Origin: CAVQFO01 sp963711725
GTDB lineage: Bacteria; Pseudomonadota; Gammaproteobacteria; Nitrococcales; Aquisalimonadaceae
Length of the DNA stretch: 64,000 nucleotides
Direction of reading: 5' to 3'
Assembly: GCA_963711725.1 (NCBI GenBank)
Contig: CAVQFO010000027.1
Span: 62,001-126,000 of the forward strand
Shown here: positions 18,780-26,599 of the stretch, in pieces
How positions within the stretch are numbered: position 1 is the first letter of the stretch
Layout of the letters: every line of letters begins with the position of its first letter
Made by a program: the position numbers and the translations under genes
Notes under the pieces: generated by a model
What the model was told of the DNA's origin: nothing
What the model saw: the letters and a program-made list of their open reading frames with translations, nothing else
The model's database searches: none

Positions 18780-19994
18780 ATGGGTGCATTTGAATATTCC
18801 GCACTGAACGACAAGGGCAAGGAACTCAAGGGAGTCCTTGAAGGGGACACCGCCCGCCAGGTTCGCCAGCAACTGCGGGAAAAGGGCTGGATTCCCCTGT
18901 CGGTGGACGAAGTGGCCGAACGCCAGCAAAAGGGGGCGCGCCGCATCGGCCTGGGCAACAATCTCAAACCCTCCGAACTGGCCCTGGTCACACGGCAATT
19001 GGCGACCCTGATCGGCGCAGGCCAGCCGCTGGAGGAGGCCTTGCGGGCCGTCTCCCAGCAATCGGAAAAGGCCCGCGTGCGCAACATGCTTACCGCCGTG
19101 CGCTCCAAGGTCATGGAAGGACACACCCTGGCCGAAGGCTTCGCCCAGTTCCCGCGAGCCTTCCCGGAACTGTTCCGCGCCACGGTCGCGGCCGGCGAAC
19201 AGACGGGGCACCTGGAGATCGTCTTGGAACGCCTGGCGGACTACACCGAAAGCCGGCACTACATGCGCCAGAAGATCCAGCAGGCCATGTTCTATCCCGC
19301 CGGCCTGGTCCTGGTGGCCACCGGCGTCGTGGTGCTGCTGCTCACCTACGTCGTACCCCAGGTGACCCAGGTCTTCTCCGACATGCACCAGGAACTACCA
19401 CCCCTGACCCGCGGCCTGATCGCGCTCAGCGGCTTTCTCCGCCATTACGGAATCGTCCTGCTGATCGGCCTCGTCATCCTGGTGGTGGCCTTCATCTACG
19501 GCCTGAAGAACGAGAACTTCCGGTACGGTGTTCACACCATCCTGTTGCGGATACCCCTGGTGCAGCGCCTGATCCGGGGCTCCAATGCCGGGCGCTTCGC
19601 GCGCACCTTCAGCATCCTCACCGCCAGCGGCGTGAACGTGCTGGAGGCATTGCGCATTTCCGCCGAGGTCATCTCCAACCTGCCCATGCGCCAGGCCGTG
19701 GAAGACGCCGCCGGCAAGATCCGGGAGGGCACCGGCATCAGCAAGGCCCTGGAACGCAGCCGCCAGTTTCCACCAATGTTGCTGCACCTGATCGCCAGCG
19801 GCGAGGGTACCGGCCGCCTGGAGCAGATGCTGGAACGCGGGGCCATCCACCAGGAGCGCGAGGTGGAAGGCATTATCGGCACCATGCTGGGGATCATGGA
19901 ACCGGCGCTGATCGTCGCCATGGGCGGAATCGTCATGCTGATCGTCATGGCCATCCTGCTGCCCATTTTCGAATTGAACCAATTGGTTCACTGA
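18780..19994 (+). CDS. gspF: Type II secretion inner-membrane protein GspF
   Basis: Polytopic platform protein that contacts GspE and GspL. Its 404 residues are the family's typical length. It has two homologous cytoplasmic four-helix domains (about 65-170 and 270-375, the second with GRFARTFSILTASGVNVLEAL), separated by membrane helices (FYPAGLVLVATGVVVLLLTYVVP and YGIVLLIGLVILVVAFIYG). A C-terminal helix ends it (IVAMGGIVMLIVMAILLPIFELNQLV). The N-terminal FEYSALNDKGKELKGVLEGD is characteristic. A gap of 71 bases follows gspE without a terminator. Confidence 0.95.
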   Translation: MGAFEYSALNDKGKELKGVLEGDTARQVRQQLREKGWIPLSVDEVAERQQKGARRIGLGNNLKPSELALVTRQLATLIGAGQPLEEALRAVSQQSEKARVRNMLTAVRSKVMEGHTLAEGFAQFPRAFPELFRATVAAGEQTGHLEIVLERLADYTESRHYMRQKIQQAMFYPAGLVLVATGVVVLLLTYVVPQVTQVFSDMHQELPPLTRGLIALSGFLRHYGIVLLIGLVILVVAFIYGLKNENFRYGVHTILLRIPLVQRLIRGSNAGRFARTFSILTASGVNVLEALRISAEVISNLPMRQAVEDAAGKIREGTGISKALERSRQFPPMLLHLIASGEGTGRLEQMLERGAIHQEREVEGIIGTMLGIMEPALIVAMGGIVMLIVMAILLPIFELNQLVH

Positions 19995-20004
19995 CGGCGC
20001 GGCC

Positions 20005-20121
20005 CGGGACTCGCGTTTATGAGTCCCGCGTCACACTGTGGTTCAATACACAACCAGGGAGGGAACTTGGAGCCCTACCGGGTTTCCAAGTAGTTCAGCA
20101 ACCTAGAGCCTGTATACAGGC
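20005..20121 (+). promoter_or_regulatory. Three small hairpins in the gspF-gspG leader
   Basis: The 151-base gap before gspG holds three small hairpins: CGGGACTC/GAGTCCCG (20005-20028), ACTTGGA/TCCAAGT (20065-20091) and the palindrome GCCTGTATACAGGC (20108-20121). None is followed by a T-tract. They may be processing or stabilising structures that raise translation of the major pseudopilin relative to the platform genes. That role is inference. A GGAAGG ribosome site follows at about 20136. Confidence 0.4.
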
Positions 20122-20145
20122 CCTGACAATTCAACGGAAGGCAAC

Positions 20146-20604
20146 ATGAGCAAACCCTTTGGCAGCCGACGCGACCTCAACCGGCAGCGAGGCTTCACCC
20201 TTATCGAAATCATGGTCGTGGTGGTCATCCTCGGCATACTCGCGGCCTTCGTGGTGCCCAATGTGCTCCAGAACCCGGAGAAGGCCCGCGCGGTCAAGGC
20301 GCGACACGACCTGAGGGCCATCGAAAACGCGCTGGACATGTACTACGTGGACAATTTCCACTACCCCAGCACGGATCAGGGCCTGAAGGCGCTGGTGGAG
20401 AAACCCAACGGCGAACCCGAGGCCAAGAACTGGAAACAGGGCGGTTACCTCAAATCCCTGCCGGAAGATCCCTGGGGCCACGAATACAAGTACCTTAGTC
20501 CGGATGACGCCGGCGGCCGGCCCAAGGTGTTCACGTTGGGCGCGGACAACCAGACGGGCGGCAGCGGCGCCAACGAGGACGTCAGCAACCTGGACCTGAA
20601 GTAA
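20146..20604 (+). CDS. gspG: Major pseudopilin GspG
   Basis: Main subunit of the type II secretion pseudopilus. It has 152 residues. The prepilin leader is MSKPFGSRRDLNRQRG followed by FTLIEIMVVVVILGILAAFVVP; cleavage by GspO is after Gly16, and Glu at position +5 is present. The globular domain carries the calcium-binding-loop region and the YPSTDQGLKALVEKP...WGHEYKYLSPDD segment typical of GspG. It has its own leader with hairpins and a good ribosome site. Palindrome C follows directly and separates it from the minor pseudopilins. Confidence 0.95.
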   Translation: MSKPFGSRRDLNRQRGFTLIEIMVVVVILGILAAFVVPNVLQNPEKARAVKARHDLRAIENALDMYYVDNFHYPSTDQGLKALVEKPNGEPEAKNWKQGGYLKSLPEDPWGHEYKYLSPDDAGGRPKVFTLGADNQTGGSGANEDVSNLDLK

Positions 20605-20627
20605 GCGGCCTCGTGTGGAAGCAATAA

Positions 20628-20792
20628 CCAGTGTTCTTTCAATATGATATGGACGCATTCAGCGCCGCTGAGGCGTTACGCTGAGGCGTTACGCCGCTTG
20701 ACGAGGGCCGGGCCATTGCCTACGCAGGGCGCCTTGCCGCGAAACACCACAGGGGCGCTGAATGCGTCAATATCAGCTTGAAAGAGCACCGG
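20628..20792. repeat. Structured palindrome, copy C (one-module)
   Basis: Arms 20628-20666 and 20754-20792 are inverted copies over 39 bases with six mismatches. The core is GGCGTTACGCCGCTTG, CGGGCCATTGCCTACGCAG and GGCGCCTTGCC, closely matching copy B. A 13-base stretch (GCTGAGGCGTTAC) is directly duplicated at 20667-20692. Unlike A, B and D it has no terminal CTAG. The right arm includes the start codon of gspH (20762) and the codons for the charged leader MRQYQLERAP. It fills the gspG-gspH gap. Confidence 0.8.
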
Positions 20793-21391
20793 GCTTCACG
20801 CTGATCGAGCTGTTGGTAGTGCTGGTGCTGATCGGGATCATCACCAGCTTCGCCGTGATGTCCATCGGCAACCAGGCCGCCGACCAGCTCAAGCATGAAG
20901 CCCACCGCCTGCGGGCGGTGGTCCGGCTGGCCGCCGACGAGGCGGTGCTCAACGGGCGGGAGATCGGCATGGTGTTCACCCACGACGGCTATCACTTCAG
21001 CAAGCTGAAGCCCGCCGGTGACCACTACATCTGGGTCAGGATTCCCAAGGAGGAAGACCGCACGCTGCGGCCGTACAAGCTGCCGGATACCGTGGAACTG
21101 GATATCGTGGTCAACGGCGGCACCGAGCCCGTGGATCTGAAAACGTCCTCCAACGACTCCGCAGGCTCCGGCGAGGCCGACAATCAAGGTGGCGACAATC
21201 CGGGCCTGAGCCAGGAAGGCGACGACAAAAAGAAGGAAGAGAAGGTGGAGGAAGACCATCCACAAGTGGTTCTGCTGTCCAGCGGCGAGGTCACCCCCTT
21301 CCAACTGGTCCTCAGCAATCCCGACATCCGCCAGCGCTATGTGCTCAAGTGCGAGTTCGACGGCAGCCTCGACCTGAGCAACGAGCAATGA
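20762..21391 (+). CDS. gspH: Minor pseudopilin GspH
   Basis: Minor subunit near the pseudopilus tip. The leader MRQYQLERAPG precedes FTLIELLVVLVLIGIITSF, with Glu at +5. The rest resembles GspH (AHRLRAVVRLAADEAVLNGREIGMVF). At 209 residues it is longer than usual because of an acidic, Gly/Asn/Lys-rich insertion at about residues 128-168 (NDSAGSGEADNQGGDN ... GDDKKKEEKVEED). The start codon and first ten codons are inside the right arm of palindrome C. It overlaps gspI by four bases (ATGA). Confidence 0.9.
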   Translation: MRQYQLERAPGFTLIELLVVLVLIGIITSFAVMSIGNQAADQLKHEAHRLRAVVRLAADEAVLNGREIGMVFTHDGYHFSKLKPAGDHYIWVRIPKEEDRTLRPYKLPDTVELDIVVNGGTEPVDLKTSSNDSAGSGEADNQGGDNPGLSQEGDDKKKEEKVEEDHPQVVLLSSGEVTPFQLVLSNPDIRQRYVLKCEFDGSLDLSNEQ

Positions 21392-21909
21392 AGGCATCGA
21401 GAAGCCGCGGTTTCACGCTAATGGAAGTCATGGTCGCCCTGGCGATCCTGGCGATCGCCCTGGCCGCGATCATCAAATCCACCGCGGAGAACATCACCAA
21501 CACCGCCTATCTCCGAGACAAGACCCTCGCCCACTGGATCGCCATGAACAAGCTCACCGAGCTTCAGGTAATGGACGTCTGGCAAACGGGCAGGGCCGAC
21601 GGCAAGACGGACTTCGCCGAGCGCACCTGGGGCTGGCGCACGGAGATCAAGGACACCCCCAACGGGACGGTTCGCCGGGTGGAAGTGGATGTCTTCCACG
21701 AAGGCGAGAAGAACCACCCGCTGGCCACCATCAGCGGATTTCTGGGCAGCCCCACTTTGGAGGGCCCCGTGGTCATGCCCACCTCGGCCCCTCCGCCGCC
21801 CCCACCTCACGACGGCCACTCGAACAACAATGGAAACAGCAACGGCGGTCTGGCCCCGTTGCAAAACGGTTCCACCAGCCCCCAGGGAAGCAACGGTAAT
21901 GGCAACTGA
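21388..21909 (+). CDS. gspI: Minor pseudopilin GspI
   Basis: A 173-residue minor pseudopilin that nucleates the tip complex with GspJ and GspK. The leader MKASRSRG precedes FTLMEVMVALAILAIALAAIIK, followed by the conserved A-x-W-IAMNKLTELQ. The ATG at 21388 overlaps the gspH stop and is preferred to the longer frame. The C-terminus (about 132-173) is a low-complexity tail of six prolines and repeated N, G and S. Ordinary GspI of about 125 residues lacks this tail. It overlaps gspJ by 11 bases. Confidence 0.92.
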   Translation: MKASRSRGFTLMEVMVALAILAIALAAIIKSTAENITNTAYLRDKTLAHWIAMNKLTELQVMDVWQTGRADGKTDFAERTWGWRTEIKDTPNGTVRRVEVDVFHEGEKNHPLATISGFLGSPTLEGPVVMPTSAPPPPPPHDGHSNNNGNSNGGLAPLQNGSTSPQGSNGNGN

Positions 21910-22516
21910 CTGCCGCCACAGCCAGGGCTTCACGCTGCTGGAACTGCTGGTGGCGCTGGCCATTTTCGCTCTGGTCTCGGTCATCGCCTACAGCGGCCTG
22001 CACACGGTCCTCAATGCCCGCGACGTCACGGACCAGCACTCCCGGCGCATGACGGAACTGGAAAAGGCCTTCAGCCTCATGCAGCGGGACTTCGAGCAGG
22101 TTGTGGACCGGCCTATTCGCGATCAGTACGGCGACGCCAAGGCGGCCTTCCTCAGTGAAGACCCGGGCCAACTGGAATTCACCCGCTCGGGCCGGCCCAA
22201 CCCCCTGGATCTCACCCGCAGCGAGTTGCAGCGAATTGCCTACGGTGTGAAAGGCGAGGCACTGGTCCGGGACGACTGGGCAAACCTCGACCGCCCCCTG
22301 GAAGCCAAGCCCCAAGAGCGCACCGTGCTCACCGATGTGCGCACGGTGGAATTCCGCTTTCTAATGCGAAACAAACAGTGGGTGAACAGTTGGCCGCCAC
22401 CACTCCAGGCCGGCCAACAGAATGCCGAGGACGAGCCTCTGGCGGTGGAAATCACCCTGCTGCTCAAGGACATGGGCGAGATCAAGCGCCTCTACGCCCT
22501 GCCGGAGGGCGGCTGA
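21899..22516 (+). CDS. gspJ: Minor pseudopilin GspJ
   Basis: A 205-residue minor pseudopilin. The leader MATDCRHSQG precedes FTLLELLVALAIFALVSVIAYSGL. Family residues follow: LEKAFSLMQRDFEQVVDRPIRD, LEFTRSGRPNPL and LQRIAYGV. The ATG at 21899 gives the short leader expected of prepilin-type proteins; the longer frame reads through gspI out of phase. It forms the tip complex with GspI and GspK. Only one base separates its stop from the gspK GTG. Confidence 0.92.
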   Translation: MATDCRHSQGFTLLELLVALAIFALVSVIAYSGLHTVLNARDVTDQHSRRMTELEKAFSLMQRDFEQVVDRPIRDQYGDAKAAFLSEDPGQLEFTRSGRPNPLDLTRSELQRIAYGVKGEALVRDDWANLDRPLEAKPQERTVLTDVRTVEFRFLMRNKQWVNSWPPPLQAGQQNAEDEPLAVEITLLLKDMGEIKRLYALPEGG

Positions 22517-22517
22517 G

Positions 22518-23513
22518 GTGAAGAATCCACATCGCGGCAATCGGCAACGCGGCGTTGCACTGATCACGGCGCTGCTGATCGTGGCCCTGGCCAGCATTGC
22601 CGCCGTGGAGATGGCCTCCCGCCAGCATCTGGACATTCGGCGCGCCCAGAACATCTATCAGCACGACCAGGCCTATGTGGACGCGTTGGCCACCGAGAGC
22701 TGGGCCAAGGGCGTACTGGCCTCCGATCTAATGGGTGCCAGCGCGAAGGATACCTACAAGGACAATTGGGCCAACCTGGAAAACCCTCCGGAGTTCCAGG
22801 GCGCCAAGATCGCGGTGAACATCGACGATCTCCAGAGCCGGTTCAACATCAACAGCCTGCTGACGGCCAACGGCAAGGAGGACCCGGTGGCCGTCGACCG
22901 CTTCAACCGGCTGGTGATGGCCGCGGCGGAAAAGGCGGGCATGAACCTGGGCCCCAATGATGCCAAGCTTATCACCAATTCCGTCCTGGACTGGATCGAC
23001 CCGGACGTGAAGCCCCGATACCCCGGCGCGGAAGACGACTACTACCTGCGCCTGGACCACCCCTACCGGTCCGCCGACCGGCCGATGGCCAGCGTCAGCG
23101 AACTGCGTTTGGTCCGGGGAGTGAAACCGAAGCTCTACCACGCGTTGGTACCGGCGCTCTGCGCCTTGCCGTTCAACACGCCGATCAACATCAACACGGC
23201 GAATCCGCAGGTCATCCAGGCCGTGCTGAACGTCAGCGAGGGAGACGCCAAAGCCCTTGCCGCCGCACGCATGGAAAAATTCCCCGACGGTTTCGACAGC
23301 GTCGATCAGATGCTCCAGCTCGCCAACGCCAACCTCCAGGGAAATGCCAAAATCCCGAGCCAGGGTTTGTCCGTGGACTCCCATTTCTTCCTGCTGACAA
23401 CCCGCGTGGAACAGGGGCGGGCCCAAATTTACATGCGCAGCGTCATGGAACGGGTCCGGAGCAACGGCGCGCCACACATCGCCATCGTTCGCCGGGATCT
23501 CAACCGGTTCTAG
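22518..23513 (+). CDS. gspK: Pseudopilus tip protein GspK
   Basis: The largest minor pseudopilin, capping the pseudopilus. It has 331 residues. The leader is VKNPHRGNRQRG followed by VALITALLIVALASIAAVEMASRQ; position +5 is not Glu, which is normal for GspK. Visible family segments are IDDLQSRFNINSL, NSVLDWIDPD, FNTPININTANPQVIQAVL (helix-hairpin-helix-like) and a Ca-site-like region. The GTG at 22518 immediately follows the gspJ stop. Its own TAG stop lies in the left CTAG of palindrome D. Confidence 0.92.
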   Translation: MKNPHRGNRQRGVALITALLIVALASIAAVEMASRQHLDIRRAQNIYQHDQAYVDALATESWAKGVLASDLMGASAKDTYKDNWANLENPPEFQGAKIAVNIDDLQSRFNINSLLTANGKEDPVAVDRFNRLVMAAAEKAGMNLGPNDAKLITNSVLDWIDPDVKPRYPGAEDDYYLRLDHPYRSADRPMASVSELRLVRGVKPKLYHALVPALCALPFNTPININTANPQVIQAVLNVSEGDAKALAAARMEKFPDGFDSVDQMLQLANANLQGNAKIPSQGLSVDSHFFLLTTRVEQGRAQIYMRSVMERVRSNGAPHIAIVRRDLNRF

Positions 23514-23780
23514 TGTAGTGCGTCGTCTTATTTGGCACTTATAGCGCCCCGCACAGGCGTCAGTGCAAGGCGGCGCCCGCAGGCAATGGCCGAGCCCTTG
23601 GCAAGGGCGCCAACACCGCAATGGCGCCTGTGCGGGGCTCCCTTCGGGCGGCTTTCCAAGCGGTCAGCTACGGTGTTGCGCAGACTTGAAAGGGAATAAC
23701 CCTTCCTGCGCCCGCGCGCCTAGCATCTGACCGCTTGGAAAGCCGCGATAAGTGCCAAATAAGACGACGCACTACACTAG
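23510..23780. repeat. Structured palindrome, copy D (two-module, CTAG-ended)
   Basis: A 271-base element with CTAG at both ends and a perfect 33-base inverted arm pair (23510-23542 with 23748-23780). The left module, read on the minus strand, has a stem CCCCGCACAGGCG and core GGTGTTGGCGCCCTTG...CCATTGCCTGCG. The right module has a 19-base perfect stem (CGGCTTTCCAAGCGGTCAG with its complement) enclosing GGTGTTGCGCAGACTTG, the hairpin AAGGGAATAACCCTT and GCGCGCCTAGCAT. It lies between gspK and gspL, and its first CTAG contains the gspK stop. No ORF. Confidence 0.88.
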
Positions 23781-23877
23781 GCCGAGTAGCGACCGGGGTT
23801 TTTTTCAGAGACAATGAATCCACAGTCGATCCACACTTATAACTAAACCGACTCGAACCTTTACTTAAGCGAAACCA

Positions 23878-25098
23878 ATGCGTCCAAGTCTGGTCATCCG
23901 ATTAAGCCCCGATCCCGGCAAACCGCTGCAGTGGGTCCGGCTCGACGCGGAAGCCCGCGTCGAGGGTGCCGTCGGTCTGGGCGATGCGCCGGAGGCCGCC
24001 GCCGAGGCGGTGGGGCGACGCGTCATCGTGCTGGCGCCGGGCACGGAAGTGCTGCTGCTGCGCGCCCGCATCCCCACCCAGAGCCGTCAGCGCCAGACCC
24101 GGGCCGTGCCCTACGCCGTGGAGGACCAGCTGGCCGGCGACGTGGACACCATGCATTTCGCCCTGGGGAACCGCAATGAAGCCGGCGAGCTGGCCGTGGC
24201 CGTTGTCGGCAAGAGCCGGCTGCAGCACTGGCTGGACCAACTGCGGGAGGCCGGCTTGGAGCCGGACCAGATCCATCCCGACGTGCTCGCCCTGCCCTGG
24301 CGGGAAAACACCTGGACGGTGCTGGCCGACGAGCAGACCTTCCTGGTCCGCACCGGCCCCCAGGATGGATTCAGCGGCGACACCGAGAACCTGGATCTGC
24401 TGCTGGGCGCCGCACTGGGTGATGCCGGCGAGGACACCCCCGAAACCATCGAGTTTCACGCCGTTCCGGGCATCCAGCCGCCTCACGGCATCGACACCCC
24501 GCTGGCGGCCCATGAACTGGACGCCGAACCGGTTGCGTTTCTGGCGTCCAACCTGAACGAAACCCGGAGCCTGCCCCTGCTCTCCGGGCGCTACGGCAAG
24601 GCCACCAGCTATCGCGCCCTGTGGATGCCCTGGCGTGTCACCGGGGCGCTGCTGGCCGCCTGGATGATCCTTACCCTTGGCCAGGCCCTGGCTCAGCAAT
24701 GGGCGTACAGCCGCCAGCTGGATCACCTGCACAAGCAGGTTGAACAGATCTATCGCCAGACCTTCCCCGGTGAAAACCGAGTGGTGGATGCCCGCAGCCA
24801 GATGGAGAGCCGGCTGAACCGGCTCAAACAGGGTTCCGCCGATCAATCCCAGGGCATGCTGGAATACCTGCAGAAGATCGGCCCCAGCTTCGCGGCCGGC
24901 GGCAAGTTCAGCCTCACCGGCATGACCTACCGCGGCGGCGTGCTGGAAGTGGAGCTTCAGGCCGACAGCCTGCAGAGCCTGGAACAGCTCAAGGCGGAGC
25001 TGGCCGGCAAGAAGGGGCTCAAGGTGGAAGTGCGCTCCGCGAAGTCCGAGGGCGACAAGGTACAGAGCCACCTCATGATCAGGAGCGAATCGTCGTGA
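23878..25098 (+). CDS. gspL: Type II secretion protein GspL
   Basis: Inner-membrane platform protein that recruits GspE. It has 406 residues: an actin-like cytoplasmic domain (about 1-255, with IPTQSRQRQTRAVPYAVEDQLAGDVDTMHFALG), one membrane helix (about 260-282, VTGALLAAWMILTLGQALAQQ) and a periplasmic coiled/ferredoxin-like domain (about 290-406). The ribosome site is weak, and palindrome D lies 97 bases upstream, so local re-initiation or an internal promoter may set its level. It overlaps gspM by four bases. Confidence 0.9.
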   Translation: MRPSLVIRLSPDPGKPLQWVRLDAEARVEGAVGLGDAPEAAAEAVGRRVIVLAPGTEVLLLRARIPTQSRQRQTRAVPYAVEDQLAGDVDTMHFALGNRNEAGELAVAVVGKSRLQHWLDQLREAGLEPDQIHPDVLALPWRENTWTVLADEQTFLVRTGPQDGFSGDTENLDLLLGAALGDAGEDTPETIEFHAVPGIQPPHGIDTPLAAHELDAEPVAFLASNLNETRSLPLLSGRYGKATSYRALWMPWRVTGALLAAWMILTLGQALAQQWAYSRQLDHLHKQVEQIYRQTFPGENRVVDARSQMESRLNRLKQGSADQSQGMLEYLQKIGPSFAAGGKFSLTGMTYRGGVLEVELQADSLQSLEQLKAELAGKKGLKVEVRSAKSEGDKVQSHLMIRSESS

Positions 25099-25577
25099 AG
25101 GAGTGGTGGGCCGGCCTGGACAGGAAGGACCGCCGCACACTGATCATCGGCGGCATTGCCCTGGGCGTGATCCTGTTCTATTTCCTGATTTGGAGCCCGG
25201 CGCTGAGTCGCCGCGACAAGCTCGCCCAGCGGGTGGATCAGGAACGACAGCTGCTGTCCTGGATGCATGGCGCCGCGGCCCAGGTAAAGGCCCTGCGCGG
25301 CAACGCCCAGGCGGCCCAGGCCGGCAGCGGCAGTCTGCTCTCCCTGGCCGAGCAGAGCGCCCGGCAGTCGGGTCTGAATCCGGTCATCACCACCGACCGG
25401 CAGGGCGTGCGGGTCACTCTCGAGAAAGCCAGCTTCGACGACATGATCCGCTGGCTGGCTCAGCTTCATCGGCAACACGGCGTCAACGTGGTGCTGGCCA
25501 CGGTGCGACACGACGACAACGGCCCCGAGGGCCGGGTTGACGTCCAGTTGATCCTGTCGCCCGGAGGTTCGGCATGA
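25095..25577 (+). CDS. gspM: Type II secretion protein GspM
   Basis: A 160-residue bitopic platform protein partnering GspL. A short basic cytoplasmic start (MKEWWAGLDRKDRRT) leads into the helix LIIGGIALGVILFYFLIWSPAL. Residues about 40-80 are a periplasmic coiled coil, and a ferredoxin-like domain follows (TDRQGVRVTLEKASFDDMIRWLAQLHRQHGVNVVLATVR). The GTG start overlaps the gspL stop, and the end overlaps gspN. Confidence 0.92.
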   Translation: MKEWWAGLDRKDRRTLIIGGIALGVILFYFLIWSPALSRRDKLAQRVDQERQLLSWMHGAAAQVKALRGNAQAAQAGSGSLLSLAEQSARQSGLNPVITTDRQGVRVTLEKASFDDMIRWLAQLHRQHGVNVVLATVRHDDNGPEGRVDVQLILSPGGSA

Positions 25578-26365
25578 AGCGCTGGATCGGCTTCGCCGCC
25601 CTGGCCCTGGCCACGTACCTGATCTCCCTGATCGTGGCGCTGCCGGCCGCCAACGCCTATCAGTGGTTCCTCGCCCGGCCCCAACTTCGGGCCTACGGCA
25701 TTTCCGGCACCCTATGGAACGGTCACGCCGATGCTGTCATCCGCGGCGGCCAGCGCCTGGAGGACATCAGCTGGAGCTTCCATCCCGGGGCCCTGCTCAG
25801 CGCCAACCTGGGTTACGCCACGGAAGCCGATCTGCCCGATGGCCATTTCAGCGGCGATGCCCGCATCGGCCCCAGCGGCCGCATTGCACTCAGCGACGCC
25901 AAACTGAGCACGGCCTTGGGACCGCTCATCCAAAGCCTGGGCTCACGCCCCCTGCCCATCAAGTTCCAGGGCCGGGTGGAGGCGATTCTCAAGCATCTCA
26001 CAGTCAAGAACGGCCACGTCGAAAGCGCCGACGGCGCCATCGCCATCAACGACGTGCAAATCCAAACCGGCCAGGGGCTGTCGCTGGGCAGCTTCGGCAT
26101 CCGCGTCTCGGACGGGAAAGACGGCATCGACGGCAAGATCATGGACCGCGACGGCCCGCTTCAAGTGGCCGGCACCGTGACGATGAAGAAGGACGGCGCC
26201 GTGGACCTGCGTGTCAACGTCAAAACCAAGCCGTCCGCCGGCGACGACCTCAAAAAGGCCCTGGGCTTCATCGGCCTGCGCCAACCCGACCGCGGCGGCA
26301 TGATACAGATCACCGGCAACCTCAACCAAGCCGGCAGCTTCCGATCGAGCCTGCGCCAGCTCTGA
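25574..26365 (+). CDS. gspN: Type II secretion protein GspN
   Basis: A 263-residue membrane-associated protein present in some type II systems. It has an N-terminal signal anchor (IGFAALALATYLISLIVALPAANAYQWFL). The family region GTLWNGHADAVIRGGQRLEDISWSFHPGALL follows, then repeated beta-rich segments similar to AsmA-like lipid-interacting proteins. Its role is not settled. It is the last gene of the operon, and repeats follow at 26406. No gspO or gspS-type gene is in the window. Confidence 0.88.
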   Translation: MKRWIGFAALALATYLISLIVALPAANAYQWFLARPQLRAYGISGTLWNGHADAVIRGGQRLEDISWSFHPGALLSANLGYATEADLPDGHFSGDARIGPSGRIALSDAKLSTALGPLIQSLGSRPLPIKFQGRVEAILKHLTVKNGHVESADGAIAINDVQIQTGQGLSLGSFGIRVSDGKDGIDGKIMDRDGPLQVAGTVTMKKDGAVDLRVNVKTKPSAGDDLKKALGFIGLRQPDRGGMIQITGNLNQAGSFRSSLRQL

Positions 26366-26405
26366 GCAGGCGTCGTTCGTTGGTTTCCTAACCCACGAAG
26401 TCGAT

Positions 26406-26599
26406 GTAGGTTGGGTTAGCGAAGCGTAACCCAACAATCCGGCGCAGCCGTAAGACCTTGACCACGCTATTTTTTACCACAGAGAACACAGAGTTCCACA
26501 GAGAAGAAAAGCCGACACCATTTTCCTCCGTGGAACTCTGTGCCCTCTGTGGTGCTTTTTAAGCTCTTGTCGGATTACGTTTCGCTAATCCGACCTACA
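26406..26599. repeat. Inverted GTAGGT pair enclosing an ACAGAG hairpin
   Basis: The left unit 26406-26435 (GTAGGTTGGGTTAGCGAAGC...) and right unit 26570-26599 (...TTCGCTAATCCGACCTAC) are inverted relatives, each also a small hairpin. Between them is the ACAGAG inverted pair 26476-26553. The right unit overlaps the 3' end of yrfG and provides its last codons and TAG. The same pair arrangement occurs at 49722-49805, with a single copy at 33962-33993. Confidence 0.75.
26476..26553. repeat. ACAGAG-type inverted pair (78 bases)
   Basis: ACCACAGAGAACACAGAG... at 26476 is mirrored by ...ACTCTGTGCCCTCTGTGGT ending at 26553, with a short A/T centre. It is the same repeat family as the arms around the GxxExxY gene and has the same length as 39892-39969. 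Confidence 0.8.
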
